Source: UBA7455 sp026713185 (lineage in GTDB: Bacteria > Pseudomonadota > Gammaproteobacteria > Pseudomonadales > Azotimanducaceae). Taken from it: 64,000 bases of DNA. Every line of letters begins with the position of its first letter. Position 1 is the stretch's first letter. The notes below the pieces were generated by a model that did no database searches, was not told where the DNA came from, and saw only the letters and a list, made by a program, of their open reading frames with translations. Location of the stretch: contig OY762456.1 in NCBI GenBank assembly GCA_963665785.1, positions 434,001-498,000 on the forward strand. Reading direction: 5' to 3'. Made by a program: the position numbers and the translations under genes. Positions 34,209-42,561 of this stretch are shown here, piece by piece.

Positions 34209-35951
34209 TCAATAGTGTAACCCGGCCCATTCTACCAACTGCTGATTCGCTTTCAATCTTGCCCGCTGGTGCATCAAAGCTTCAAAAATAACAGTTAAAT
34301 TCGATGTGCCATCGCCAACTAACGGTAATGCGGTTTCAGCTTCTATCAAGAACTGTTCTGTCAGGTCTCCACTGATATAGGCTGAGTCCCACCAGTCCAA
34401 GATACGACCTTTGGATGCATGCATTAAGGGTGCCGATGGCAACTTTTCGCTTTTTTGACCATTGGCCCGTACGGTTGCTGGCATGAGATTCCAGAGATCG
34501 TTGTTGTACCATCGACTCCAGGGAAAGCAATGATCAACCTCATAACTCTCTCTAATAAGTTTTTTATTAGTCCAAACGCAATGAATGTGCTCGCCATTCT
34601 GCCGAAGCTCGTTTACTCGTTCACGTACTGGCGACGTATCACGGCGACCTTCATCCCATCGCAGAGCTTCGTGATGAACCGTATTGTTGTAGCGGACCTC
34701 ATAACCCTGCATCAGCTTAACCCACTCGTTAACGATAGTTGGCTCAAGCCAACAGGCAAATTGTCCCAGACACTGCCATAAATCTGCCGGAATTTTGAAA
34801 ACACCAAATTGACTCAGATTCTGTTTGTTGATTTGCCAAAACTTTTCTTTCTTTGCTCGTACTGATTCCCTTTGACAGGTAAAAACCTGATTATCTTTGC
34901 CAGGGAAAGTAATGTGTGTTGCCGGCATCCGCTCAATATTGCTACAGGCGTCATTGATGGCGCCAATCACCAGGCGGGCCTGCTCTGCCCCCAGGATTGA
35001 GCCAATCCGCAGATCAAACGGCGAAAGCTGATTTAACTGATAGAAGTGTTTTGTCTTTGCAAAACCCAGCCCTCTTTGCTCTGATGGTTCATGGATTGGA
35101 CTCTGGGCAAGACTGTGTTGCAACACCAACGGTATGTAGAGCTTAAGCCAATACAACCCGACCAATCCGAACGGTATTTCAACAGTGTCATCAGTACTTC
35201 TGATTGCCATTCCCGAAGCACCTTCTGCAATGCGGATTAATGTGCGTAATAAACCTAACTTATAGGTCGCTGACTTATCATCATTGACGATGATATGACG
35301 TAACAGTGGCAAACTGCCCGTGCCGTCGTCAGGTAATTGAAAGACCATGATCTCCCAACTAATGTGATATCTGTTGAGATAATCGTCTGAGCTGATAAAG
35401 AATGGCTGTGCCAGAGCACGTTGTCTGGCAAATTGTTCCAATTCATTACGACTCACTGGATGAAAACCTCTCTCGAGATTTTCCCGCTCATCCTTTCCTT
35501 GACGCAACGTGAAAACCAAAATCCCTCCAGGCGCCAGTAATTCGCTGACGATACGAAAGGCACGTTCCCGCTTACTGGGCAACACATGCATCCATACAGC
35601 GCTCAAGAGTATTAAATTAAAACGATGGCCGGCAGTACGAAGTTTTTTCAGGTCTGGCAGTTCGTCATCCATCCAGATGACGTTTTCATGACTGTTCTTT
35701 TTGGCTAACTGTTGAAACTCCGAACATGGCTCAACAGCAATTACATCCCATCCTTTTGATGCCAGCCAGTTAGCGTCACGGCCACTTCCAGCGCCAATGT
35801 CCAGTGCAATACCCGGGTCATCGGGAATGAAATGTGACCATGACGCATGCAGTGATTCGGGTTTCAGAGAGTTGTATTTTAAGGCCAGAACTGGCGCATT
35901 TTCAGAGTAGTAGTTCACGGTTCCTGATGATAGTACAACAATGGAACCCAA
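34209..35951 (-). CDS. Methyltransferase-HNH nuclease fusion protein
   Basis: 580 residues. The N-terminal part (about 1-210) is a class I SAM methyltransferase: LDIGAGSGRDANWLASKGWD (motif I), VIAVEPCSEFQQLAKK, NLILLSAVWMHVLP and LAPGGILVFTLRQGKDERE. A middle region of about 220 residues (YKLGLLRTLIRIAEGASGMA, GLVGLYWLKLYIPLVLQHSL) is helical and unassigned. The C-terminal part has an HNH-type core, SYEVDHCFPWSRW then NNDLWNLMPA, with NGQKSEKLPS; paired zinc cysteines are not seen. Joining a methyltransferase to an HNH nuclease suggests nucleic-acid modification or defence, which is inference. The small protein at 36143 lies 190 nt upstream on the same strand. Confidence 0.8.
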   Translation of the reverse strand: MGSIVVLSSGTVNYYSENAPVLALKYNSLKPESLHASWSHFIPDDPGIALDIGAGSGRDANWLASKGWDVIAVEPCSEFQQLAKKNSHENVIWMDDELPDLKKLRTAGHRFNLILLSAVWMHVLPSKRERAFRIVSELLAPGGILVFTLRQGKDERENLERGFHPVSRNELEQFARQRALAQPFFISSDDYLNRYHISWEIMVFQLPDDGTGSLPLLRHIIVNDDKSATYKLGLLRTLIRIAEGASGMAIRSTDDTVEIPFGLVGLYWLKLYIPLVLQHSLAQSPIHEPSEQRGLGFAKTKHFYQLNQLSPFDLRIGSILGAEQARLVIGAINDACSNIERMPATHITFPGKDNQVFTCQRESVRAKKEKFWQINKQNLSQFGVFKIPADLWQCLGQFACWLEPTIVNEWVKLMQGYEVRYNNTVHHEALRWDEGRRDTSPVRERVNELRQNGEHIHCVWTNKKLIRESYEVDHCFPWSRWYNNDLWNLMPATVRANGQKSEKLPSAPLMHASKGRILDWWDSAYISGDLTEQFLIEAETALPLVGDGTSNLTVIFEALMHQRARLKANQQLVEWAGLHY

Positions 35952-36142
35952 TCCATTCAGTAGATCTTCTTCAAAATTCTCTTTAAGACCTTAACTCTTC
36001 TTTGTGATCGGTCTCAGGCGATTTGATTGGGGGAAGATCGTAATGGGAAGATTGCTGTATTCGCTGACTGATTTGCATAGTGATGCATTGGTGATCTGAC
36101 ACTTTTGAATGACTATGGTGTTGTTGCCAGTGACGGGTATGC

Positions 36143-36316
36143 CTACTTTTCTTGATTTTGTCCGTCACTCCAAGGTCGTTTTTGTTGGTCACTGTTTTTG
36201 TGAATGGTGGCTTCGTGTGGAGTCTCTTTGATAGGCGGGGCAGTGGTGGGAGTTCCGTTTTTGTGTGTGAACTGCCGTTCCAGATTGCTGAAAGTGGAAT
36301 CTCGAAAAATTGACAT
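36143..36316 (-). CDS. Conserved small protein of unknown function, copy B (57 aa)
   Basis: Diverged copy of the protein at 24051-24230: MSIFRDST, then LERQFTH, then NGTPTTAPPIKETPHEAT, then KNSDQQ; after that the two differ. AAAGGA lies about 8 nt before the ATG in both copies. Between the copies, nucleotide identity is high up to residue 45 and falls off after. Not recognised. It may be co-transcribed with the methyltransferase-HNH gene downstream. Confidence 0.55.
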   Translation of the reverse strand: MSIFRDSTFSNLERQFTHKNGTPTTAPPIKETPHEATIHKNSDQQKRPWSDGQNQEK

Positions 36317-36504
36317 AGTGGATTTCCTTTGTTATTCAACAGTTCAATATGCACATCAGATCACTCAATAAGTATCGGCGCAAGGTATGCTGTTTGACCA
36401 ATGTGGCTATTGTGAAGTGGTCGGGTGGATTTTGCCAGTGTGCAAGGGCTGGAGATTAAGTGCGAGATGGTTGTTGATGCCATGAGGGGACTAAACGATG
36501 CTAA

Positions 36505-36804
36505 TTAGAGGGTTCTCTACAAAAGGGCTCGTACCTTGATGGATACAGACCCAACGACACCGACGACCTTTCTGGTAAGGATCGTGCTCATAAGCGAGAG
36601 GTCTGGACCCCATCGTCTGTTGAGCAACCCGCCGGAACATATTCAGAGGTATATTCTGAATCAACTGCTCATCGAATAGTCATGGAATTCAAGCCATCTG
36701 GAGGAGAATACTTATTCCCTGTTCTATATGGAACGACTGATCGACTTGAATGGGCACACAATCCTGAACCTGCATGCCCTACTGACAAACAACCTGCTGG
36801 CTGA
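36505..36804 (+). pseudogene. Long open frame without a usable start (gene remnant?)
   Basis: A frame of 99 codons is open on the plus strand with protein-like content: SYLDGYRPNDTDDLSGKD, EVWTPSSVEQPAGTYSEVYS, RIVMEFKPSGGEYLFPVLYG. It has no ATG, GTG or TTG near its beginning, and a TAA lies just upstream, so if coding it is the 3' end of a truncated gene. No family recognised. The rest of 36317-36951 shows nothing I can name. Confidence 0.3.
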
Positions 36805-36951
36805 CCCGGTAGCAACTTGACGCCTGCTCCGGATTTCGGTTGGAATAGAAAATCGGAGTTCCTCCCTGCAAGCAAAACTGGCAACGCCTAAAACGATGGT
36901 CCTCAAGCGCAACGCTCGTTTGACCGGTACCACATAGCCGCACACCAATGG

Positions 36952-37971
36952 TCAAGTAAGGCAGATGGGCTTCTCACGCGCCAAGCACCATGTCTCAATT
37001 GGAGAAACACCAGTGGGTAAATACTGATTTACGATGCACAGAACCTTTGCGTAGCGGCTTTTCACTTCATCACTGCGGTCATCTCTACCGAAACCGACTG
37101 CTGCCCGTATTCCGCCATTGATCAGTGGTACGTTTCCAGGTACCAATCCAAACTCGACCCTGGCATCGAGCAATTCCTGCAGCGAACTCCGCACCGCATG
37201 TAAAGCATAATGCCACTCCCAGACATTTTGCAGGATCTGAAACGGAGCATAGTAGACTTCCGCCGCCGCCCCTGATGCGTGCTTGATTTCCAGGAGCACC
37301 AGATTCCCAGCGGTGTCAATTGCAAGCTGATCGAGCTTGAGGCTTTCCTTCTGTTTCGGCGGCATCTGCCAATGCTCCCTTTTGTTCGGCGAGGACCGCC
37401 GGGATTGGGCGAGTGCGCTCAATTTGCTTCGCGCTTCGTCGACCGAGAGGCGAAATGCTTCGGACAATTGGCGTCTTCGATCAACTATCGACGGGTACGC
37501 AAGGGCTGCCTCTTTATCAAATGCAATCCACGGATCCAGAATCCGTGACCACCGAGCCTGTATCCTCCCTTCCTTAATTTGGCTTTGATCGACTTGAACA
37601 CCTCTTAAAAAGGTATCCAAAGCTCGTGCGATACCTGGCTCGAAAACAGTCCATACATCCCGCAGGTAAGTTTGTTGATTGACTTTCCTAGTCCGTCCTG
37701 GCCGAAATAGCAGCCGCGCACATTTCTGACAGGCGAGTGATTTGCGTGACTCGATCCATACCTTACCGCTCTTGCTCAACTTAACTATCAAGAGACATGT
37801 CAGACCGCAATAGAGATGAACCTCGCTCTTGCTACGCAGTTGGATTTCCACGCCGATGTCGTCAACCGTTGTATTCGAAAGAAACGGTGCGAGATATCCG
37901 CCCGGAGCTAGAAGCTTGCGCAGTTCCGGGGACGGCGCTCGATTGTATGACGGTGAACCCATCTTGCTCAT
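36952..37971 (-). CDS. Hypothetical protein with PD-(D/E)XK-like nuclease motif
   Basis: 339 residues, cytoplasmic. A candidate nuclease core is LKLDQLAIDTAGNLVLLEIK at about 211-230, where Asp219 and the E-I-K at 228-230 fit the D...(D/E)xK pattern of restriction-like nucleases; QILQNVWEWHYALHA follows, as expected for the helix after the core. Cys55, Cys59, Cys81 and Cys84 (CGLTC, CQKC) could bind zinc. A sequence-specific family name cannot be given. It is divergent from the DUF6884-type gene 165 nt away; both lie in the defence-rich region. Confidence 0.65.
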   Translation of the reverse strand: MSKMGSPSYNRAPSPELRKLLAPGGYLAPFLSNTTVDDIGVEIQLRSKSEVHLYCGLTCLLIVKLSKSGKVWIESRKSLACQKCARLLFRPGRTRKVNQQTYLRDVWTVFEPGIARALDTFLRGVQVDQSQIKEGRIQARWSRILDPWIAFDKEAALAYPSIVDRRRQLSEAFRLSVDEARSKLSALAQSRRSSPNKREHWQMPPKQKESLKLDQLAIDTAGNLVLLEIKHASGAAAEVYYAPFQILQNVWEWHYALHAVRSSLQELLDARVEFGLVPGNVPLINGGIRAAVGFGRDDRSDEVKSRYAKVLCIVNQYLPTGVSPIETWCLAREKPICLT

Positions 37972-38136
37972 CGCACTTTACCGAGCCGATAGCGCTCACG
38001 CATCCATCCCGCCCATGCGCTGTAGATCAACCCCTTCCGCAAACCGCACTTAGCGAGCTTTAGGTGGTCTTTCCGTGTGCCTGAATTGCTATTCATAGGG
38101 GTGGTCGTCCTTTAATCTTTGGGTTGACAAGAAATC

Positions 38137-38607
38137 ATGCTAACAGTCGAATATAGTAAATGTTTTGGTCAAGGAATTCTCAGTTTGGCTGATCGTCTTT
38201 ACCTCGTCTCGTGTGTTGCAAAGAAGGGAGAGCACCCCGCACCTGCCAGGGATATCTACCTGTCGACATGGTTCGTCCTCGCCCGCAATTGGATAGAGCG
38301 GGACGGGGCGCCTTGGTACATCCTCTCCGCGAAATACGGCCTTGTACATCCCGATACCGTCATTTCATCTTACGACAAGACCCTGAACGCAATGGGCGTC
38401 AATGACCGGCGAGACTGGGCTGCGAATGTCGAAAATCAAATGGATGAAATGATGTCGGAATACAATGAGGTGATCGTCTTCGCTGGCCAGAGATATCGCG
38501 AGTATCTCGAAGACTACCTCCGTCACAGATTTAATTCGATGAAGGTTCCGATGAAAGGGCTCAGGATTGGCCAACAACAGAATTGGTTGAAACATGGAAC
38601 GGATTGA
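38137..38607 (+). CDS. DUF6884 / YaaA-like protein
   Basis: 156 residues. The pattern LYLVSCVAKKGEHPAPARDI, WYILSAKYGLVHPDTVISSY and VIVFAGQRYREYLEDYLRHR matches the DUF6884 group, relatives of YaaA. YaaA itself is an iron- and DNA-binding peroxide-stress protein; relatives are frequent in phage and defence contexts, and the biochemical role here is unknown. The ATG at 38137 has no strong Shine-Dalgarno sequence. It is divergent from the PD-(D/E)XK-like gene. Confidence 0.75.
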   Translation: MLTVEYSKCFGQGILSLADRLYLVSCVAKKGEHPAPARDIYLSTWFVLARNWIERDGAPWYILSAKYGLVHPDTVISSYDKTLNAMGVNDRRDWAANVENQMDEMMSEYNEVIVFAGQRYREYLEDYLRHRFNSMKVPMKGLRIGQQQNWLKHGTD

Positions 38608-38731
38608 CGCCACGCTCAGTGCCCGCTTGAGCCAACATAGGGGAAACCACAATCCACCGGGTGGCAATTATCGTGGATTCGTCTTTCGAAAGCTGACCAG
38701 TGCCGTTGTTTACACGAACACCAAGACTTGA
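38594..38731 (+). CDS. Possible 45-residue ORF overlapping the DUF6884 gene end
   Basis: An ATG inside the last codons of the upstream gene opens a frame of 45 residues (MERIDATLSARLSQHRGN..., then NYRGFVFRKLTSAVVYTN). The overlap resembles translational coupling, but the sequence is unrecognised and the stretch abuts an IS21 fragment. It may be chance. Confidence 0.25.
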   Translation: MERIDATLSARLSQHRGNHNPPGGNYRGFVFRKLTSAVVYTNTKT

Positions 38732-38749
38732 ATTCGCAACATGGTAAGA

Positions 38750-38893
38750 GTTTGTGCCGGTGGTAGACCGGCTCCAACGGCGTCTCGTCCGATCTGAGGA
38801 CTTTACGGACCTTATTGTGCGACACGCCCCGGTTTTTTGCGATGGCTCTGATTGACTTGCCATGTACCAGCCGATTTCGCTTGATTTTTTACC
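38750..38893 (-). pseudogene. IstA (IS21) N-terminal fragment
   Basis: Minus-strand reading gives KIKRNRLVHGKSIRAIAKNR then GVSHNKVRKVLRSDETPLEP, which is the HTH start of an IS21 transposase. It is not the same as the intact istA at 25-29 kb. Only about 48 codons remain and there is no partner, so it is a relic next to the DUF4338-ISAs1 element. Confidence 0.65.
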
Positions 38894-38960
38894 AAAGTCT
38901 CCTCTACTAACACCCCTTAGCCCTCCTGAAGTTTATTTGATTCGAGAAAAATTACTCCAA

Positions 38961-38970
38961 CAACCGGGGG
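38961..38970. repeat. Target-site duplication, left of element copy 1
   Basis: CAACCGGGGG here recurs exactly at 41039-41048 on the other side of the element: a 10-bp duplication, as expected for ISAs1-type insertion. Confidence 0.85.
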
Positions 38971-41038
38971 CAGGGCTATTTCACGCTAGCCGCATGGTGT
39001 TGATTTTAGGATGGCGACAGCGGGGGCTGGCTTTTCGGTGTCGGTTTGTGTATAAAGGGGCATGGCAGATGGATTCGACAAGACTCAGTTGGTCGTGGGC
39101 GAGGTGGAAGTGCGGCTGGCGCGCCCGGACGAGCGCCGACGATGGGACGATCTCATGGCGCGGCACCACTACCTGGGGTTTCGGCAGTTCGCGGGCCGCG
39201 GGCTGCGTCACGTCGCGGTGTGGCGCGGGCACTGGCTGGCGCTGTTGGGCTGGCAATCGGGAGCGTTCAAGTGCGCACCGCGGGATCGCTGGCTGGGCTG
39301 GCACCGGTCGGTGCAGTTCCGGCGCTTGCACCTGATCGGCAACAACACGCGGTTTTTGATGCTGCCGGTAGCGGCGGGGACCAGGAACCTGGCCTCGCGG
39401 GTGCTGGGGTGCAGCCTGCGGCGCTTGAGCGCGGACTGGGAGGCGACGCATGGGCATCCGTTGGAGTTGGCCGAGACCTTCGTGGACCCGTCGCGTTTCC
39501 ACGGCGGTGCCTACGACGCCTCGAACTGGCTGCGGGTGGGCCGCACCAAGGGCTTTGCACGCCACAACGGCACCTACACGGACCCGCACAAGGTGCCCAA
39601 GGAGATGTTCGTGCGCCCACTACGTGCGGATGCGCGGGCACGTTTGGCGGACCCGGTGGATTGCCCGGAGTGGTCCTGTCATGCGACACAGGTGACGTAC
39701 TCGCGCCAGGAGTTACGCTCGCTACGGGAGTTGTTCGCGGCGCTGCCGGACTGCCGCCGCGGCCAAGGCAGGAAGCACAGGCTGGAGACAGTGCTGGCCA
39801 TTTGCGCCCTGGCGCGATTGTCGGGGCTGTGTGGGCCGGCGGCGACGGAACGGTTCGCGAAACTGCTCGACCAAGAGGCGTTGCGTGCGCTGGGTGCTTG
39901 GCGCCACCCGACCGAGGGCCGCTGGGTGGCGCCATCGGACTCGACGATCTGTCGGGTGGTGGCGGACACCGACCCGGACGCCTTGGCGGCGGTGCTCGGC
40001 AAGTGGGCAGCGCCACGGTTCGCCGGGACGGCGGCCATCCCGGCGCTGGCGGCGGACGGCAAGCGCATCCGCGGCGTCAACCGCCATACGAACGAGGACA
40101 CCCATTTCGAGACGGTAACGCTGGTGAGCCACGCCGGTCACCCGCTCGCGAGCCGCTGCTGCCGCGACGAGGGGGGTGAGGTCGCCGCGACCCAGGCGCT
40201 GCTGGAGGATGTCGATGTGCGCGGTTGCCTGATCACCCTGGACGCCCTGCACACCACCCGAGACAACGAGCGGACGATCATCGAGACGCACGGCGCCGAC
40301 TATCTGCTTGCCGTCAAGGGCAACTGCCCCGAGACGTTCGCGGCGCTCACCACCCTCGACTGGAACGCCGCGGCCGTCCGGCATCACGGCGCCGAACCGG
40401 AGCAGGGTCATGGGCGCATCGACGCGCGACGCATTGATGTGCAAACGCTACCGCCGCGCACGCTCGCCTTCGACAAGGCTCAGCAAGTGTTCCGCGTCAC
40501 CCGCGAGCGCACCGACCTGAAAACCGGCGAAACCAGTGAAGAAACCGCTTTCGGCATCACCTCCGTTCCAGAGGACCGGGCGGACCCCGAACGGTTGCTC
40601 GCCTGGAACCGCGGCCACTGGCAAATCGAGAACGGCAACCACTATCGGCGCGACGTGAGTCTCGGCGAGGACGCCAGCCGCATCCGCGCCCGCCATGGCC
40701 CCGCCAACAACGCCACGCTCAACAACATCGTGCTGGCCATCGTTTTCCATCGCGGCTTCCACCATGTCCCCGAAGCCAACTTGCACTTCATGATGCGGCG
40801 CAAGGAAGCCCTCGACGCCATCCTCCTGCCGGACTGAGGTACCGCCGGCCCACCGCAAGCATGCCCAAGCGCCTCCCGCGGCATCCCAGCGACAGTGGAA
40901 AACGGCGCATTGACCACAGGCCCGACCGCCTTTCGCAAGCCCGCATGTTCCCCACCCGTTCAACCCCAAAAATGGCCATCCCCAGTCCGTCGGGCTGTCG
41001 CAGACTCCGCGCTCAGGTTCCAGCATGAAATAACCCTA
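38971..41038 (+). mobile_element. ISAs1-type element with DUF4338-fusion transposase, copy 1
   Basis: 2068 bp. Terminal inverted repeats are CAGGGCTATTTCACGCTAG at the left and, read inward, TAGGGTTATTTCATGCTGG at the right. A 10-bp duplication flanks it. The second copy at 52663-54730 has the same length in the opposite orientation with a nearly identical sequence (I noticed one base difference, near 39009). The two copies bracket about 11.6 kb. Confidence 0.92.
39062..40837 (+). CDS. Transposase: DUF4338 (DruA-type) domain fused to ISAs1 DDE domain
   Basis: 591 residues. The N-terminal part (about 1-215) matches DUF4338: LMARHHYLGFRQFAGRGLRH, RDRWLGWHRSVQFRRLHLIG, NNTRFLMLPVAAGTRNLASR, and PLELAETFVDPSRF with YDASNWLRVGRTKG. 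DUF4338 is the domain of DruA from the Druantia anti-phage system. The C-terminal part is an ISAs1/H-repeat transposase: LPDCRRGQGRKHRLETVLAI, AADGKRIRGVNRH (Asp), LITLDALHTTRDNE (Asp), and RGHWQIENGNHYRRDVSLGE (Glu). Very GC-rich relative to its surroundings. Long antisense frames over it are by-products of the GC bias. Confidence 0.88.
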   Translation: MADGFDKTQLVVGEVEVRLARPDERRRWDDLMARHHYLGFRQFAGRGLRHVAVWRGHWLALLGWQSGAFKCAPRDRWLGWHRSVQFRRLHLIGNNTRFLMLPVAAGTRNLASRVLGCSLRRLSADWEATHGHPLELAETFVDPSRFHGGAYDASNWLRVGRTKGFARHNGTYTDPHKVPKEMFVRPLRADARARLADPVDCPEWSCHATQVTYSRQELRSLRELFAALPDCRRGQGRKHRLETVLAICALARLSGLCGPAATERFAKLLDQEALRALGAWRHPTEGRWVAPSDSTICRVVADTDPDALAAVLGKWAAPRFAGTAAIPALAADGKRIRGVNRHTNEDTHFETVTLVSHAGHPLASRCCRDEGGEVAATQALLEDVDVRGCLITLDALHTTRDNERTIIETHGADYLLAVKGNCPETFAALTTLDWNAAAVRHHGAEPEQGHGRIDARRIDVQTLPPRTLAFDKAQQVFRVTRERTDLKTGETSEETAFGITSVPEDRADPERLLAWNRGHWQIENGNHYRRDVSLGEDASRIRARHGPANNATLNNIVLAIVFHRGFHHVPEANLHFMMRRKEALDAILLPD

Positions 41039-41048
41039 CAACCGGGGG
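41039..41048. repeat. Target-site duplication, right of element copy 1
   Basis: CAACCGGGGG, identical to 38961-38970. Immediately after it, TGGGTCAATTTTGGACGCCG begins an IS21-type end that also occurs near 46249 and (diverged) 50975. Confidence 0.85.
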
Positions 41049-41360
41049 TGGGTCAATTTTGGACGCCGATCAACAAATTGACGCGAGACACAAAATCAAT
41101 TTAAGAGTAGTTTCTATGAGTAAAAGACTATCAAAGTTGACGACCACCCCCCAACCTGAGTAACAATGTAAACCCGTGTCGTTACGCTCCGATGGGTGGC
41201 AGCTTTTCCCCGGTTTGGTTGGCAGGCTTCAATTGGAATAGGTGGCAGACTTCAGAGGTATACGTAATATCCGTCTGTTTGAGGTAAATTGCGGAACTCA
41301 ATAATCACCGGATATTTTTGTAAATAATAATTTAGTAAACAGTGGTCAGGAGTAATAGAT
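41049..41360. repeat. IS-end remnants and promoter region before the GIY-YIG gene
   Basis: No gene. It holds the GGGTCAATTTTGGACGCCG motif and, at about 41197-41258, repeated TGGCAG...CTTC motifs typical of another IS21-type end (related to the 48395-48480 stretch). The last 60 nt are AT-rich with TCAGGAG before the next ATG. Confidence 0.45.
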
Positions 41361-41897
41361 ATGGATTGTTACGAAACATTCGAAGGTTTTAAAGTACGTC
41401 GCAAAACCGGGCCTAAAAAAAAGATTCTTGATTTTTCTAGCACAGCTTTAAAGCAATTCTGGGAAGAAGTAGAAAATGATAGTCCAGGTCTCTCGCAAGC
41501 CTGCGGTTGTTATATTTTCTCAATTAAAGCTAGCCGTGGCATAACTCCTTGGTATGTTGGTCAGTCGAAAACAAGTTTTAAAGATGAATGCTTTCAAAAT
41601 CATAAAAAGGTTCAATATCATGAAGTAGTCAACCACCTTATTAAGGGGACACCGATTTTGACATTTATTGCGCGACTTACACCGAATAAAAAGTTTAAGG
41701 ATAAACTTGATAAACCGGAAGCAGATTTCGTTGAACAACAGCTTATTCAATATGCACTTGTTAAAAACCCAGAGTTAATAAACGTTAAGAATACAAAATT
41801 ACCTAGAGAGATACAGATTCCTGGGTTTTTAAATAGCCCTAAAGGTAGACCTAGTAAAGGAGCTGAACAATTACGCTTGACGCTGGGCATGTGGTAG
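41361..41897 (+). CDS. GIY-YIG-type nuclease domain protein
   Basis: 178 residues, AT-rich. The GIY-YIG-like core is CGCYIFSIKASRG then ITPWYVGQSK: GCY at 49-51 and YVG at 65-67 replace GIY and YIG. EADFVEQQLIQYALVKNPEL later contains Glu residues suited to the metal site. The conserved Arg is less clear. It could be a small nuclease of a mobile element or a defence gene. No partner gene is adjacent. Good ribosome-binding site TCAGGAG before the ATG at 41361. Confidence 0.65.
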   Translation: MDCYETFEGFKVRRKTGPKKKILDFSSTALKQFWEEVENDSPGLSQACGCYIFSIKASRGITPWYVGQSKTSFKDECFQNHKKVQYHEVVNHLIKGTPILTFIARLTPNKKFKDKLDKPEADFVEQQLIQYALVKNPELINVKNTKLPREIQIPGFLNSPKGRPSKGAEQLRLTLGMW

Positions 41898-42189
41898 AAA
41901 ATCAAGTATTCAGAGCATACCACTTTTGCCCATTCAGAGTTGTTTGATATACCCTGCGATGGGTAAGTAATGGCGGGGTTATAGGTATCCGGTACCTTTA
42001 TCTTGGCGGATATCACCAGCTACGGGAAGCCTTTATGTACATAATTCAACATCATAAGAGGGTGAATATGAAACGCTTACAACTGGTATACATCAAAGGG
42101 TAAATATTAGCTTCAAATATTTATTGCACACTTTTGAAAGGCTGGCCCCAGTCTGACAAACCTGGCTTCCTCTTGAAACCCTGAACTCC

Positions 42190-42404
42190 TGGACCTTCGC
42201 TGCGTGCTCCTCGTCGAGCTTCAATGCAGGTCGAGAGAAAATCTCGGAGAGGCCCTCCATCGCCTGCCGCTTCCATGTACTTACCTGGTTAGGTTGCACC
42301 TCGTAACGCGTCGGGATCGCCTGCACCGTGTCGCGCTCCCACAGCGCCTCCAGCGCTACTCGCTTCTTGAAATCCGCCGTGAAACGGCACCTTTTCTTGC
42401 TCAT
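42190..42404 (-). pseudogene. IS3-family OrfA fragment
   Basis: MSKKRCRFTADFKKRVALEA then RYEVQPNQVSTWKRQAMEGL and LDEEHAAKVQEF match the HTH protein OrfA of IS3 elements. After KVQEF the frame departs from the family and no OrfB follows, so it is a truncated remnant. The flank at about 42085-42200 recurs, diverged, at 48806-48920, so a second remnant of the same element lies there. Confidence 0.7.
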
Positions 42405-42561
42405 GCCAGTGTCTCCTCTGGGTATTGGAGTACACCTTAACGAACTGTCCAAAAAAGTGGGACTACCTCAAACGACCCCGCCTACTCGACTGGGAGTGTG
42501 CACCACAGATACAATGCTTCCAGTTGAGGTTCATAATGGCTGATACTTTTGATGGAAGTTG

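Noticed and set aside
34076..34291. Plus-strand 71-codon frame beside the hairpin repeat
   Set aside because: It overlaps the end of the methyltransferase-HNH gene and has no recognisable features.
39267..40016. Long antisense and overlapping frames (up to 377 codons) over both DUF4338-ISAs1 elements
   Set aside because: They lie on the GC-rich transposase gene in other frames, are Arg/Pro/Ala-rich without family patterns, and appear identically in both copies only because the DNA is duplicated.
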